Of a stretch of 64,000 nucleotides of DNA, positions 28,067-38,236 are shown one piece after another. A program made the translations under genes and the position numbers. The notes under the pieces are model-generated. The model did no database searches. It was not told the DNA's origin and was given only the letters and a program-made list of their open reading frames with translations. Within the stretch, counting starts at the first letter, position 1. The number at the start of each line of letters is the position of its first letter. This stretch comes from Burkholderia sp. USMB20 (GTDB taxonomy: Bacteria; Pseudomonadota; Gammaproteobacteria; Burkholderiales; Burkholderiaceae): positions 558,001-622,000 of the forward strand of contig NZ_JTAN02000012.1 in the NCBI RefSeq assembly GCF_000949135.2. Reading direction: 5' to 3'.

Positions 28067-29158
28067 TCATGCTCCCGAGCGGCCGAACAGCGCGCGTGTA
28101 AACAGCGGACGATTGCGCACGCGCAACCAGAAGATGAACGCGACGATCGCCGCGACGACCAGGTGCAGGCCGACGAGGCCGACGCCGAACGACATCTTGC
28201 CCTGCTCGATCTGTGCCTGCACGACGTTCAGCAGGTTCGAGTACGTCAGGTAGATCAGCACGGCCATCACGAGGTTGATCGTGCGGCTGCGGCGCGGGTT
28301 CTGGTACGACAGCGGAATGCCGAGCACCATCAGGTTGATCGCGATCAGCGGCAGCCCCGCGCGCCACGCGAATTCCGCGAGGTTGTCGCGCGTCGGGTTG
28401 CGCAGCAGGTCCGGTGTCGGCGTGCTGTTGGTGGTCGGCACGTTGGTGACCGGGGTGCTCGTGATCTTCACGCCGTAGCGCTGGAACTCCATGATCTTGA
28501 AGTTCGGCTGGCCGGGCGTGCCGTCGTAGCGGCGGCCGTCTTCCAGTACGACGAAGCGATCGCCGTCCTTCGTTTCCGTGTGGCCGGTGTGCGACACGAC
28601 GACGTTGACCTTGCCGTTCTCGGTCGACGTGACGAACACGTTCTGCACCTTGCTCTGGTCCGGCGACATCTTCTCGATGAAGAACACGCGATGGTTCGAG
28701 GCCGATTCGCGGAACTGGCCCGGCGCGAGCAGCGAGATCTCGTCGCGCTGCTGGAAGCGCGCCTTGATCATCTTGCTCTGCTGGTTCGACCACGGCCAGC
28801 CGACGAACGCGAAGAACGCGATCAGCAGGACGATCGGCGTGGCGAACACGCCGATCGGCTTGATCAGGCGCGTGAGGCTCACGCCGGATGCAAGCCAGAC
28901 CACCATTTCGGAGTCCCGGTACCACCGGGTCAGCACGAACAGGATCGACACGAACAGCGTGACGACGAGCATCACGGCGAGGTAGCCGATCACGGTCAGG
29001 CCGATCAGCACGAGCACGTCGCGCGGATCGATTTCGCCGGACGCGGCATAGCCGACGATGCGGATCATCATCGTCGTGAGCATGATCGTGAGCAGCACCA
29101 TGAACACGGCGCCAGCCGTATACGCAAGCTCGCGCTGGAGGGAGCGTTCGAAGATCAT
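28067..29158 (-). CDS. lptF: LPS export ABC transporter permease LptF
   Basis: A 363-residue partner of LptG. It starts MIFERSLQRELAYTAGAVFMVLL, the LptF signature, with membrane helices at both ends and a periplasmic beta domain in between. I choose ATG 29158; the longer frame adds 39 non-homologous residues that run into the pepA promoter region. It is divergent from pepA with 122 bases between, as in many proteobacteria. Confidence 0.95.
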   Translation of the reverse strand: MIFERSLQRELAYTAGAVFMVLLTIMLTTMMIRIVGYAASGEIDPRDVLVLIGLTVIGYLAVMLVVTLFVSILFVLTRWYRDSEMVVWLASGVSLTRLIKPIGVFATPIVLLIAFFAFVGWPWSNQQSKMIKARFQQRDEISLLAPGQFRESASNHRVFFIEKMSPDQSKVQNVFVTSTENGKVNVVVSHTGHTETKDGDRFVVLEDGRRYDGTPGQPNFKIMEFQRYGVKITSTPVTNVPTTNSTPTPDLLRNPTRDNLAEFAWRAGLPLIAINLMVLGIPLSYQNPRRSRTINLVMAVLIYLTYSNLLNVVQAQIEQGKMSFGVGLVGLHLVVAAIVAFIFWLRVRNRPLFTRALFGRSGA

Positions 29159-29280
29159 TCTTGATGAGAAGAGGGCGGGAGGCTGCGCACGCGTGGTGGA
29201 GCGCTCGCGCCGCCACGGGAAAAATAGCGGATAATTGCGGCTTTCATCCTTAGCCCAGATTTTATCCGAGGACAAGCGCG

Positions 29281-30792
29281 ATGGACTTTAGCATAAAAGG
29301 CTGTGATTGGAGCAAAGGCGAGGCCAAGGGGTTCCTGACCGGGAAGTCCGACTGCATCGTGCTCGGCATCTTCGAGGCGCAGACTCTCTCGGGCGCGGCG
29401 CTCGACATCGACACGGCCACCAAGGGGCTGATCTCGCGCGTGGTGAAGGCCGGCGACATGGACGGCAAGCGCGGCAAGACGCTGTTCCTGCACGAAGTGT
29501 CGGGCATCGGCGCATCGCGCGTGCTGCTCGTCGGCCTCGGCAAGCAGGATGCTTTCAATCAGAAAGCCTACAACGACGCAGTGACGGCCGCATGGCGCGC
29601 GCTGCTCGCGACCAAGGTCGGCCAGGTCACGTTCTCGCTCGCGCAGCTGCCGGTCGACGAGCGCAGCTCCGACTGGGGTGTGCGTGCGGCGATTCTCGCG
29701 CTGCGCAACGAGACCTACCGCTTCACGCAGATGAAGAGCAAGCCGGAACCGGCGTCGCACACGCTCAAGCGCGTCGTGTTCAGCGTCGATCCGGCCGATG
29801 AGAAGGCCGCGAAGCTGGCGGTCAAGCAGGCCGTCGCGCTGGCGAACGGGATGGATCTCACGCGCGACCTCGGCAACCTGCCGGGCAACGTGTGCACGCC
29901 GACCTATCTCGGCAACACCGCGAAGAAGATCGCGAAGGATTGGGGTCTGAAGGTCGAGGTGCTCGGCCTGAAGCAGATCCAGGCGCTCAAGATGGGCTCG
30001 TTCCTGTCGGTCGCGCGCGCGTCGGTCGAGCCGCCGCAGTTCATCGTGCTGCACTACCAGGGCGCCGCCGCGAAGGCCGCGCCGGTCGTGCTGGTCGGCA
30101 AGGGCATCACGTTCGACACGGGCGGCATCTCGCTGAAGCCGGGCGAGGGCATGGACGAGATGAAGTACGACATGTGCGGCGCGGGTTCGGTGCTCGGCAC
30201 GATGCGTGCGGTCGCCGAAATGGGCCTGAAGATCAACGTCGTCGCGATCGTGCCGACCTGCGAGAACATGCCGGGCGGCAACGCGACCAAGCCGGGCGAC
30301 ATCGTCACCAGCATGAAGGGGCTGACGATCGAGGTGCTCAACACCGACGCCGAGGGCCGCCTGATCCTGTGCGACGCGCTCACTTATGCGGAGCGCTTCA
30401 AGCCGGCCGCGGTGATCGACGTGGCGACGCTCACGGGCGCCTGCGTGATCGCGCTCGGCGCCCACAACAGCGGCCTGTTCTCGAAGGACGACGCACTCGC
30501 GGGCGAACTGCTCGACGCATCGCGCGAAGCGAACGATCCGGCATGGCGCATGCCGCTCGACGACGAGTACCAGGATCAGCTGAAGTCGAATTTCGCGGAC
30601 ATCGCGAACATCGGCGGGCGTCCCGCCGGTGCCGTGACGGCGGCGTGCTTCCTGTCGCGCTTCACCGACAGCTATCCGTGGGCGCACCTGGACATCGCCG
30701 GCACCGCATGGAAGGGTGGCGCGGCGAAGGGCGCGACCGGCCGTCCGGTGCCGCTGCTCGCGCAGTTCCTGATCGACCGCGCCGGCCAGTGA
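29281..30792 (+). CDS. pepA: Leucyl aminopeptidase (M17)
   Basis: A 503-residue two-metal cytosolic aminopeptidase. The catalytic domain shows [27 protein letters not shown] and the M17 signature NTDAEGR at residues 354-360, with ligands at the usual places. The N-terminal domain is the DNA-binding/hexamerisation part seen in E. coli PepA. It is divergent from lptF and followed by holC, an arrangement conserved in proteobacteria. Confidence 0.97.
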   Translation: MDFSIKGCDWSKGEAKGFLTGKSDCIVLGIFEAQTLSGAALDIDTATKGLISRVVKAGDMDGKRGKTLFLHEVSGIGASRVLLVGLGKQDAFNQKAYNDAVTAAWRALLATKVGQVTFSLAQLPVDERSSDWGVRAAILALRNETYRFTQMKSKPEPASHTLKRVVFSVDPADEKAAKLAVKQAVALANGMDLTRDLGNLPGNVCTPTYLGNTAKKIAKDWGLKVEVLGLKQIQALKMGSFLSVARASVEPPQFIVLHYQGAAAKAAPVVLVGKGITFDTGGISLKPGEGMDEMKYDMCGAGSVLGTMRAVAEMGLKINVVAIVPTCENMPGGNATKPGDIVTSMKGLTIEVLNTDAEGRLILCDALTYAERFKPAAVIDVATLTGACVIALGAHNSGLFSKDDALAGELLDASREANDPAWRMPLDDEYQDQLKSNFADIANIGGRPAGAVTAACFLSRFTDSYPWAHLDIAGTAWKGGAAKGATGRPVPLLAQFLIDRAGQ

Positions 30793-30826
30793 TGGCAGGT
30801 CTCACGACGATGCGGGTACGCGGGCA

Positions 30827-31243
30827 ATGACGCGAATCGATTTCCATTCGAACGTCGGCGATTCGCTCGCATACGCATGCCGGCTGCTGCGCAAGGCCTA
30901 CCTGGCCGGGCAGCCGGTCGTCGTGCTCGCGGAGCCCGCGCGCCTGCGTGCGCTCGACGAGCGGCTCTGGACGTTCTCGCCGCTCGATTTCATTCCGCAC
31001 TGCGGCGTCGACAGCGCGCACGCGGCCGGCACGCCGATCGTGCTGGCCGCCGATCTCGACCAGGCGCCGCATCATCATGTGCTGCTGAACCTCGGCGCGG
31101 CCGTACCCGCGCAGTTCGCCCGCTTCGAGCGCCTGCTCGAAGTGGTCGGCAATGCGCCGGACGAGCTGGCCGCGGGCCGCGACCGCTACCGCTTCTATCG
31201 CGATCGCGGCTACGCGCTGAACAACTACAAGCAGGGCAGTTAG
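30827..31243 (+). CDS. holC: DNA polymerase III chi subunit
   Basis: A 138-residue HolC. Chi links the clamp loader to SSB. The start MTRIDFHSNVGDSLAYACRLLRKAYLAG and the middle LWTFSPLDFIPH are typical. The ending RDRGYALNNYKQGS is also characteristic. It lies 34 bases after pepA, probably in the same transcript. Confidence 0.93.
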   Translation: MTRIDFHSNVGDSLAYACRLLRKAYLAGQPVVVLAEPARLRALDERLWTFSPLDFIPHCGVDSAHAAGTPIVLAADLDQAPHHHVLLNLGAAVPAQFARFERLLEVVGNAPDELAAGRDRYRFYRDRGYALNNYKQGS

Positions 31244-31268
31244 CCGAAACCGTCGACGGAGCGTTCCC

Positions 31269-32012
31269 GTGACACAAGCCGAATCCTCTTCGATCCCGAC
31301 GCTGACCGACGTGCTGGTGCCGGGCAAGCCGGTGCCGGCGCGTTCGTCAGCGGCCGACGCGCCGCCGCACGACGTTGCCGCGGTGCCGGTGCTGACCGAC
31401 GTGCTGGTATCAGGCCACCCGGCTCGGGCGTCCGCCGCGCCGGAGCAGCCGGGCACCGACCCCGAATTCGTGGTGGTCGAGCCGGTGCCGACGCCGGACA
31501 TCCCGACCGTCGAATTGCCGGGCGACAGCGATGCGCCGGCGCAACCCGGTGCCGCCGGGCACGTCGTCGCCGAGGAGTCGGCCGCGGCGCAGGCGCCGCT
31601 GCGCTCCGCGCTGGCCGCCGACGACGCGCAGCAGGCCGGCGTTGCCGCGATGCCGCGCGATGCTGGCGAAGCGATGCTGTCCCACGCGATTGCACCGGCT
31701 GCCGGCGGGCTGGCTAGCGCTCAACTCACCGGCGCGTCGCATCCGGACGCGCATGTAGCCGCCGCGCTGACGGCGGAGGACACGCAGCATATCGCCGAGC
31801 GTCTGCGCAATCGGCTGACGAATTATCTGACCGGGGAAGGGCGCGAGGCCATCGAGGCCCGCTGTCGCGACGCGTTGCACGACCATACGGCCTGGCTCGT
31901 CGGCCAGATCACGCGCGAAGTGGCGCTGGCGCTCGAAACCGAAGTGATGGAGTGGGTTCGCGACGCGGTCGATGCGGAGATCGCCCGCCGCCGGACCGGT
32001 CATTCAGGCTGA
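31269..32012 (+). CDS. DUF2486 family protein
   Basis: A 247-residue protein found in Burkholderia and relatives (DUF2486). The N-terminal two-thirds is low-complexity, rich in Ala/Pro/acidic residues, and holds a repeated element: PTLTDVLV (residues 10-17) and PVLTDVLV (40-47), 30 residues apart. The C-terminal 80 residues (from about 160) look helical and conserved (AERLRNRLTNYLTGEGREAI...). The start is GTG at 31269. There is no signal peptide. The function is unknown. It lies 25 bases after holC. Confidence 0.8.
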   Translation: MTQAESSSIPTLTDVLVPGKPVPARSSAADAPPHDVAAVPVLTDVLVSGHPARASAAPEQPGTDPEFVVVEPVPTPDIPTVELPGDSDAPAQPGAAGHVVAEESAAAQAPLRSALAADDAQQAGVAAMPRDAGEAMLSHAIAPAAGGLASAQLTGASHPDAHVAAALTAEDTQHIAERLRNRLTNYLTGEGREAIEARCRDALHDHTAWLVGQITREVALALETEVMEWVRDAVDAEIARRRTGHSG

Positions 32013-32155
32013 GCCCGCCGCACGTTTCGTGCGCAGGGGCCGCGGGCGCGGCTCCAGTCATCGTCGCTGACGATTGCCGGCCGGTTGCAACGACAAGCGC
32101 GGAACGCTGCCGGGTGCAGGGTACGGTGCGCGATGCACGCACCCGGTCATCCGGT

Positions 32156-32485
32156 TCAGCGCAGCGACAGCACCCATTGCGAGAGCGTGTGCGCTTCTGC
32201 GCTCGTCAACTGCGTGTTGGCGGGCATCGGCACGCCACCCCACACCCCGACGCTGCCTTTCACGATCGATTGCGCGAGGTAATCGAGAGCATCTGCGCGT
32301 GCCGCGTACTTGCCGGCGATGTCGTGGAACGACGGGCCCATCAGCGGCTTGCCGACCGCATGGCAGGCCATGCAGTTCTTGCGCTGCGCGAGCGCGAACC
32401 CGTCGCCGGCCGGGTCGGCGTGTGCCGCCGCCGCGCTGCCGGTCAGCAGCGCCACGAGCAGCGCGCGCAATATCGTCTGTTTCAT
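32156..32485 (-). CDS. Small periplasmic c-type cytochrome (c551/c552-like)
   Basis: A 109-residue monoheme class I cytochrome c. A signal peptide covers about residues 1-23. The heme site is CMACH, with the sixth ligand probably the methionine in GVPMPANTQL. It would carry electrons in the periplasm. It is a single gene, convergent with the DUF2486 gene. The heme-binding spacing and size fit the c551/c552 group. Confidence 0.9.
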   Translation of the reverse strand: MKQTILRALLVALLTGSAAAAHADPAGDGFALAQRKNCMACHAVGKPLMGPSFHDIAGKYAARADALDYLAQSIVKGSVGVWGGVPMPANTQLTSAEAHTLSQWVLSLR

Positions 32486-32542
32486 GCGGTTCTCCGCCGG
32501 CGGAGACGGCCGGCTTCACGGTCCGCGCATTATAAAAGCAAA

Positions 32543-32568
32543 GGGAAAGCGCGTTTTGCGCGTTTCCC
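32543..32568 (-). terminator. Weak terminator-like hairpin after ilvD
   Basis: On the minus strand gggaaacgcgc pairs with gcgctttccc with one bulge and is followed by TTTGCTTTTATAA. It lies about 40 bases after the ilvD stop. Confidence 0.45.
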
Positions 32569-32610
32569 CGGCGGCCGTTCGCAATGGGGTCGCATGCCCC
32601 GCGCGCCGCG

Positions 32611-34284
32611 TCAGCCGGTGACGGCGCCCTGGTTCGCCGGACGCGCGAGCGCCGCGAACTTGGCGAGCACGCCGCGCGTGTAGCGCGGCGCCGGCTGCTT
32701 CCACGCGGCGCGCCGGCGCGCGAGTTCCGCGTCGTCGACGTTCAGCTGCAGCACCAGCCGGTGCGCATCGATCGTGATCGAGTCGCCTTCCTGCACGAGC
32801 GCGATCGTGCCGCCGACGAACGCTTCGGGCGCGACGTGCCCGACCACCATCCCCCAGGTGCCGCCCGAGAAGCGGCCGTCGGTGATGAAGCCGACCGATT
32901 CGCCGAGCCCCTTGCCGATGATCGCCGACGTCGGCGCGAGCATTTCCGGCATGCCGGGGCCGCCCTGCGGGCCGAGATAGCGCAGCACCAGCACGTCGCC
33001 CGCGCGGATGCGGTCGCCGAGGATCGCGTCCATCGCGCTTTGCTCGTCGTCGAACACGCGCGCCGGGCCCGTGATTACCGGGTTCTTCAGGCCGGTGATC
33101 TTCGCCACCGCGCCGTCTTCCGCGAGATTGCCCTTCAGGATCGCGAGATGGCCTTCCTGGTACAGCGCGCGATCGATCGGGAAGATCACCTTCTGGTCCG
33201 CGCGCGGCACGCCCGGCACGTCCTTCAGCTCCTCGGCGAGCGTGCGGCCGGTGATCGTCATGCAGCCGCCGTGCAGCAACCCCGCATCGAGCAGGATCCG
33301 CAGCACCTGCGGGATGCCGCCGGCCTGGTGCAGGTCGGTCGCGACGTACTGGCCCGACGGTTTCAGGTCGCAGATCACCGGCACGCGCTTGCGGATGCGC
33401 TCGAAGTCGTCGATCGTCCAGTCGACCTCGGCCGCGTGCGCGATCGCGAGATAGTGCAGCACCGCATTGGTCGAGCCGCCGGTCGCCATGATCAGCGATA
33501 CCGCGTTTTCGATCGACTCCCTGGTGATGATGTCGCGCGGCTTCAGGTCGCGCTTCACGGCCTCGACCAGCACACGCGCCGATTCGGCGGCCGAATCGAC
33601 CTTCTCCTGATCGGGGTTCGCCATCGTCGACGAGTACATCAGCGACATGCCGAGCGCCTCGAACGACGAGCTCATCGTGTTCGCGGTGTACATCCCGCCG
33701 CACGAGCCCGACGTCGGGCACGCGTTCTTCTCGACCCCTTCGAAGTCTTCCTGCGACATCCGGCCCGCGGTGAACTCGCCGACTGCCTCGAACGACGACA
33801 CGATCGTCAGGTCGCGGCCCTTCCAGTGGCCGGGGCGGATCGTGCCGCCGTACACGTAGATGCCCGGCACGTTCAGGCGCGCGAGCGCGATCATCCCGCC
33901 CGGCATGTTCTTGTCGCAGCCGCCGACCACCACCACGCCGTCCATCCACTGGCCCTGTACGCAGGTCTCGATGCAGTCGGCGATCACCTCGCGCGACACC
34001 AGCGAGTACTTCATCCCTTCGGTGCCCATCGACATGCCATCCGAGATCGTCGGCGTGCCGAAGATCTGCGGGTTGGCATCGGCCGCCTTCACCGCCGCGA
34101 CGGCGGCATCGGACAGCCGCTGCAGGCCCGAGTTGCACGGCGTGATCGTCGAGTGGCCGTTCGCGATGCCGATCATCGGCTTGTCGAAATCGTCCTTCTG
34201 GTAGCCGAGGGCGTAATACATCGAGCGGTTCGGCGAACGGGCCACGCCTTGCGTGATGTGCTTCGAGCGACGGTTGTACGGCAT
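32611..34284 (-). CDS. ilvD: Dihydroxy-acid dehydratase
   Basis: A 557-residue Fe-S dehydratase that forms the 2-keto acids of valine and isoleucine synthesis. Candidate cluster cysteines are C50 (TITPCNSG), C123 ([10 protein letters not shown]) and C195 ([13 protein letters not shown]). The C-terminal conserved block is [23 protein letters not shown] chose ATG 34284 ([13 protein letters not shown]), the usual start in Burkholderia; MESPM and an upstream start are in frame. It is divergent from a LysR gene, which probably controls it. Confidence 0.95.
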   Translation of the reverse strand: MPYNRRSKHITQGVARSPNRSMYYALGYQKDDFDKPMIGIANGHSTITPCNSGLQRLSDAAVAAVKAADANPQIFGTPTISDGMSMGTEGMKYSLVSREVIADCIETCVQGQWMDGVVVVGGCDKNMPGGMIALARLNVPGIYVYGGTIRPGHWKGRDLTIVSSFEAVGEFTAGRMSQEDFEGVEKNACPTSGSCGGMYTANTMSSSFEALGMSLMYSSTMANPDQEKVDSAAESARVLVEAVKRDLKPRDIITRESIENAVSLIMATGGSTNAVLHYLAIAHAAEVDWTIDDFERIRKRVPVICDLKPSGQYVATDLHQAGGIPQVLRILLDAGLLHGGCMTITGRTLAEELKDVPGVPRADQKVIFPIDRALYQEGHLAILKGNLAEDGAVAKITGLKNPVITGPARVFDDEQSAMDAILGDRIRAGDVLVLRYLGPQGGPGMPEMLAPTSAIIGKGLGESVGFITDGRFSGGTWGMVVGHVAPEAFVGGTIALVQEGDSITIDAHRLVLQLNVDDAELARRRAAWKQPAPRYTRGVLAKFAALARPANQGAVTG

Positions 34285-34359
34285 GGGGGACTCCATCGTT
34301 GTATTGGCGACGCCCGCGATCGGCGCACCGGTTCGGATCAATCAAGCATGGAGTTTCCG

Positions 34360-34405
34360 GTTTGGGATGTCCAATATATTATTTGTCGCTTATTAAGTCT
34401 TTTTG
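34360..34405. promoter_or_regulatory. AT-rich ilvD/LysR divergent promoter region
   Basis: It holds the AT-rich run ccaatatattatttgtcgct followed by tattaagtc, the only such stretch in the gap between the two starts. It is a probable site for both promoters and LysR binding. I cannot define a single box. Confidence 0.4.
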
Positions 34406-34419
34406 CGAATGAGTGAGAG

Positions 34420-35337
34420 ATGGCCGAACCGACGCCGGACCTGCGCCAGTGGCGCTATTTCGTGACCGTGGCCGACGAGCGCCATTTCGGCCGCGCGGCC
34501 GAGCGCCTGTCGATGACGCAGCCGCCGCTGTCGCAGGCGATCCGGGCGCTGGAGGACACGCTCGGCGTCGCGCTGTTCGCGCGCACCAAGCGCTCGGTCG
34601 CGCTGACGGCGGTCGGTGCGGCGCTGTTGCCGGACGTGCGCCGGCTGCTCGCGTCGGCCGACGCGCTGCCGCCGCTCGCACGGCGCCTCGCGCGCGGCGA
34701 AGCCGGTTCGCTGTCGCTCGCGTTCGTGTCGACCGCCGATTACGGGCTGCTGCCGTCGCTGCTGCGCGCGTTCGGCGCGCGTTATCCGCAAGTGCGGTTG
34801 CAGCTCGCGGAGGCGACGAGCGACGTGCAGATCGACGAACTCGTCGCGGGCCGCATCGACGCGGGGCTCGTGATTCCGCCGGTGCCGCCGCGCCACGCGG
34901 CCGGGCTGTCGTACCTGCCGGTCGTGCGCGAGCCGCTGGTGGTCGCGATGCCGGCGGCCGCGGCGCACGGCGTGTCGGAAGACGAACCCGTGCATCTGGC
35001 CGACCTGGCCGCGCTGCCGCTCGTGATCTTCCCGCGTCGTTTGGCGCCCGGCTTTTATGACATCATTACGGGCTGCTACGGCGCGGCGGGGGAAACCCCG
35101 CGCATCGGCCAGGAGGCGATCCAGATGCAGACGATCGTCAGCCTCGTGTCGGCCGGCATGGGTGTCGCACTGGTGCCGCAGTCGCTGCGTAACCTGCGGC
35201 GCACCGGCGTGGTCTACCGGCCGCTCGCCGGCGACGCGCCGGTCGTCGAAACCGGCCTCGTGTGGCGCACGGGCGACGTCAGCCCGGTGCTCGCCGGCTT
35301 CATCGACGTCGTGCGCGCGCAGGGGCTCGCCACGTGA
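34420..35337 (+). CDS. LysR-family regulator divergent from ilvD
   Basis: A 305-residue LysR regulator. The HTH occupies residues 8-67, with ERHFGRAAERLSMTQPPLSQAIRALE. The effector domain is of the BenM/CatR-like layout (STADYGLLPSLLRAFGARYPQVRLQL). It is divergent from ilvD with 135 bases between. The AT-rich stretch 34360-34405 in that gap is the likely binding region. Regulation of ilvD by branched-chain intermediates is an inference from position. Confidence 0.88.
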   Translation: MAEPTPDLRQWRYFVTVADERHFGRAAERLSMTQPPLSQAIRALEDTLGVALFARTKRSVALTAVGAALLPDVRRLLASADALPPLARRLARGEAGSLSLAFVSTADYGLLPSLLRAFGARYPQVRLQLAEATSDVQIDELVAGRIDAGLVIPPVPPRHAAGLSYLPVVREPLVVAMPAAAAHGVSEDEPVHLADLAALPLVIFPRRLAPGFYDIITGCYGAAGETPRIGQEAIQMQTIVSLVSAGMGVALVPQSLRNLRRTGVVYRPLAGDAPVVETGLVWRTGDVSPVLAGFIDVVRAQGLAT

Positions 35338-35426
35338 CGCGAACGATGGCGCGCCGGTGCCGTCCAATGCGCGGTGCGGCGCCGGTGCGAGCGCCGTACC
35401 GCATTCGAAAACTTCATCGCTAACCC

Positions 35427-36317
35427 ATGATCATTCACCCGAATTTCGACCCCGTAGCGATCCACCTCGGGCCGCTGGCCGTGCGCTGGTACGGCCTCAT
35501 GTATCTCGTCGGCTTCATCGCGGCGATCGTCGTCGGCCGGATCCGCCTGAAGCTGCCGCACGTCGCGGCGCAGGGCTGGACCGCGAAGGACATCGACGAC
35601 ATGATGTTCTACGGCGTGCTCGGCACCGTGCTCGGCGGCCGGCTCGGCTACGTGCTGTTCTACAAGGCCGACTTCTACTTCTCGCATCCGCTCGACGTGT
35701 TCAAGGTGTGGGAAGGCGGGATGTCGTTCCACGGCGGCTTCCTCGGCGTGACGCTCGCGATGGCGCTGTTCGCATGGCAGCGCAAGCGCCACTGGCTGCA
35801 GGTCACCGACTTCGTCGCGCCGATGGTGCCGACCGGGCTCGCGGCCGGGCGGCTCGGCAACTTCATCAACGGCGAGCTGTGGGGCCGCGTGACCGATCCG
35901 AACGCGCCGTGGGCGATGCTGTTCCCGGGCGCGATGCGCGATGACGCGGCATGGCTGCCGAAGCATCCGGCGCTCGTCGAGAAGTGGCATCTGGCCGACG
36001 TGTTCATGCAGTACCAGATGCTGCCGCGCCATCCTTCGCAGCTCTACGAAATCGCGCTCGAAGGCATTGCGCTGTTCTTCGTGCTGTTCTTCTTCTCGCG
36101 CAAGCCGCGGCCGATGGGTGCGATCTCCGCGCTGTTCCTGATCGGCTACGGGCTCGCGCGTTTCACGGTCGAATTCGCGCGCGAACCGGACGACTTCCTC
36201 GGCCTGCTCGCGCTCGGCCTGTCGATGGGGCAGTGGCTGTCGCTGCCGATGATCCTCGCGGGCGTCGCGTTGCTGGTGTGGGCGTATCGCCGTCGCGCGG
36301 CGAATGCGGTCGCGTGA
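35427..36317 (+). CDS. lgt: Prolipoprotein diacylglyceryl transferase
   Basis: A 296-residue inner-membrane enzyme that adds diacylglycerol to the lipobox cysteine of prolipoproteins. The essential H102 is in GGMSFHGG. The signature [14 protein letters not shown] starts at residue 141 and includes R142, N145 and E150. Seven membrane segments are expected and visible. It acts on lipoproteins such as those encoded at 17307 and 62680. It is probably independent of the LysR gene 89 bases upstream. Confidence 0.97.
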   Translation: MIIHPNFDPVAIHLGPLAVRWYGLMYLVGFIAAIVVGRIRLKLPHVAAQGWTAKDIDDMMFYGVLGTVLGGRLGYVLFYKADFYFSHPLDVFKVWEGGMSFHGGFLGVTLAMALFAWQRKRHWLQVTDFVAPMVPTGLAAGRLGNFINGELWGRVTDPNAPWAMLFPGAMRDDAAWLPKHPALVEKWHLADVFMQYQMLPRHPSQLYEIALEGIALFFVLFFFSRKPRPMGAISALFLIGYGLARFTVEFAREPDDFLGLLALGLSMGQWLSLPMILAGVALLVWAYRRRAANAVA

Positions 36318-36441
36318 TGTCGCGGCGTGATGCGGTTGCGTCACGCGCGAGTCGTGTGATGCATGGCACGTGATGCGTGATGCCTGATGCGATGCGGACG
36401 CGCACGATCGGCGTGCGCGTCGATCGCAGGATCGCAAACGA

Positions 36442-36469
36442 AAAACGCCGGCCCTCGGGCCGGCGTTTT
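36442..36469. terminator. Bidirectional terminator between lgt and the SIMPL gene
   Basis: A 13-bp stem, aaaacgccggccc/gggccggcgtttt, with a 2-base central turn. A and T runs on either side let it work on both strands. Confidence 0.92.
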
Positions 36470-36498
36470 CACATCTGCCGCGCGTTGCGCAATGCGCG

Positions 36499-37239
36499 TT
36501 ACTTCATCTGCACCGAGCCGTTGACCGTGACCGACACGGTCGCCTTGCCGCCTTCGACCGAAATCGGCGCGCTCATCTTCGCGCTGTCCATCGGTGCGGC
36601 GGCCATCGCCATCATGCGCGGGTACGGCTGCACGTTGCGGCTGCCGCCGACGTTCACGTCGCGAATCGAGTAGCTGTTGTAGCCGAACGCCTTCGCGGCT
36701 TCGTCCGCGCGTGCGCGGAACGACTTGATCGCTTCGGTCGTGAGCTTCTGTTCGGCCGCGCGCTGCGCTTCGGGTGACAACGAGAACTCGACGTTCGCGA
36801 TCTGCATCTGGTTCGACAACTGGCCCGCGAGCTTCGACGCCGCCGCGAAATCGCGCGATTCGAGCACGACTTCGGTACGACCGCGCCATGCGGAGATCTT
36901 CCCGTCGCGATCGGTGCTTGGATAGACGGAGAACGCGCCGGTGTGCGCGGTGACGCCCGACACGCCCTTCGCCTGCGCGAGCGCCGCGTCGGCGCGCTGG
37001 TTCAGCGCCGACGTCAGGCTGCCCGGGTCTTTCGCCTGCTGTTCGTAGAACAGCGTGATGTGGATGATGTCCTGCGGCACGTCGGCGCTGGCCTGCGACG
37101 ACAGCGACAGCACGCCCGCCGGCTCCGGGAAGTGCGGGTTCGCGGTCTGCGCGTGCGCGGCGGGCGACGCGAGCGTCAGCGCGACGGGCACGGCGGCGGC
37201 GAGGGCGAGCGACAGCGCGAGTGCGGATTTCTTGGTCAT
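36499..37239 (-). CDS. Secreted SIMPL (DUF541) domain protein
   Basis: A 246-residue exported protein. The signal peptide covers about residues 1-30 (LALSLALAAAVPVALTLASPAAHA). The SIMPL/DUF541 domain spans 40-240 and contains ADVPQDIIHITLFYEQQAKDPGSL and IANVEFSLSPEAQRAAEQKLTTEAI. Related proteins are periplasmic or outer-membrane associated and linked to stress. The specific role is unknown. It is a single gene ending at a shared terminator. Confidence 0.87.
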   Translation of the reverse strand: MTKKSALALSLALAAAVPVALTLASPAAHAQTANPHFPEPAGVLSLSSQASADVPQDIIHITLFYEQQAKDPGSLTSALNQRADAALAQAKGVSGVTAHTGAFSVYPSTDRDGKISAWRGRTEVVLESRDFAAASKLAGQLSNQMQIANVEFSLSPEAQRAAEQKLTTEAIKSFRARADEAAKAFGYNSYSIRDVNVGGSRNVQPYPRMMAMAAAPMDSAKMSAPISVEGGKATVSVTVNGSVQMK

Positions 37240-37443
37240 TGTTGGACTCCTTGTGCGAGGGCGCGCACGCGGATCACGCGTGCGCGACGCGGGCGTACCG
37301 CGCGACGAAAAACGGCAGCCGCCCGATCGGGCGACAGCGGTTGCTTAGGCTGCGCGAACGCACCGCGAGTTCCGTGGCGGTGGCGCGTGTTGACCGGATT
37401 TGACCTTTGGCGTGTGCTTGCCGCGCGCGCTTGATGCGCACGC

Positions 37444-37905
37444 CTACTTCATCAGCTTTTCGGTGATGAAGCGCCACTCGGCACGCGTGACGGGCGTGAT
37501 CGACAGCCGGTTGCCGCGCGCGAGCACGCGCATGTCGGCGAGTTCGTCGTGTTCGCGCAGCGCGGCGAGCGGCACGAGCGGCGACTTCTTCACGAAGCGC
37601 ACGTCGACGAGCAGCCAGCGCGGTGCTTCCTGCGTCGACTTCGGATCGTAATACGGGCTTGCCGGATCGAACTGGGTGGGGTCGGGGTAGGGCGTCGACG
37701 AGACTTCGGCGAGGCCCGCGATGCCCGGTTCCGGGCAGCTCGAATGATAGAACAGCACGCCGTCGCCGATCTTCATCGTGTCGCGCATGAAATTGCGCGC
37801 CTGATAGTTGCGCACGCCGGTCCACGGCAGCGAGTGCTGCGGCGCGTGCGCGAGATCGTCGATGCTTGCTTCGTCCGGTTCGGACTTCATCAGCCAGTAT
37901 TGCAT
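37444..37905 (-). CDS. EVE (PUA-like) domain protein
   Basis: A 153-residue single EVE-domain protein. It opens MQYWLMKSEPDEASIDDL and includes WTGVRNYQARNFMRDTMKIGDGVLFYHSSC, the core family pattern with the pocket for modified cytosine or another modified base. The fold is shared with YTH/PUA RNA readers. The cellular role in bacteria is not settled. It lies directly downstream of the 6S RNA on the same strand, the place where ygfA stands in E. coli. Confidence 0.9.
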   Translation of the reverse strand: MQYWLMKSEPDEASIDDLAHAPQHSLPWTGVRNYQARNFMRDTMKIGDGVLFYHSSCPEPGIAGLAEVSSTPYPDPTQFDPASPYYDPKSTQEAPRWLLVDVRFVKKSPLVPLAALREHDELADMRVLARGNRLSITPVTRAEWRFITEKLMK

Positions 37906-37931
37906 GGATCGTGATCGACGCAGAAAGGGCT

Positions 37932-37971
37932 GCTACAAAAGGAAACGGCATCGGGACTTCCCGATGCCGTT
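37932..37971 (-). terminator. Intrinsic terminator of the 6S RNA
   Basis: A perfect 13-bp stem (aacggcatcggga/tcccgatgccgtt) with a 2-base central turn, followed on the minus strand by TTCCTTTTG. It ends the 6S transcript ahead of the EVE gene. Confidence 0.88.
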
Positions 37972-38121
37972 GAATAGGCCCCCGCCTTGGCCGCTAGGCC
38001 GGCATCCTGAACCTGGGGTTCAGAATTGGTCGCAGTTAGCAGCACTTCGGGTACATCAGACAGAGTGACGCGCGCGCCCGTGCTACAAATTTCCGCAACC
38101 GTGCACATGGCATTGGTTCAA
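37970..38121 (-). ncRNA. ssrS: 6S RNA
   Basis: This is the non-coding gap between zapA and the EVE gene, the usual 6S RNA position. On the minus strand it holds AACTGCGAC followed shortly by the hairpin CTGAACCCCAGGTTCAG, the same order as AACTGCGAC and CCTTGAACCAAGGGTTCAAGG in E. coli 6S RNA. The ends can pair (TTGAA at about 38121, TTCAA at about 37970). A TATATT -10 element lies just upstream at 38129-38124. 6S RNA binds sigma-70 RNA polymerase in stationary phase. The ends are estimated by eye to within about 10 bases. Confidence 0.85.
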
Positions 38122-38236
38122 GGAATATATGACCTTGGCGAACCAGGCAGGGAAGCTGACTGAACTGTGTTTCGTTGCGCCAATTTGACCACCGTTGATC
38201 GCCGAGATCAAGGGGAATCGACGCATCGATCAAACG

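Noticed and set aside
26918-29164. A 748-codon plus-strand frame across lptG and lptF
   Set aside because: Composition is that of reverse-complement coding (Arg/Asp/Glu/His), and it crosses two genuine genes.
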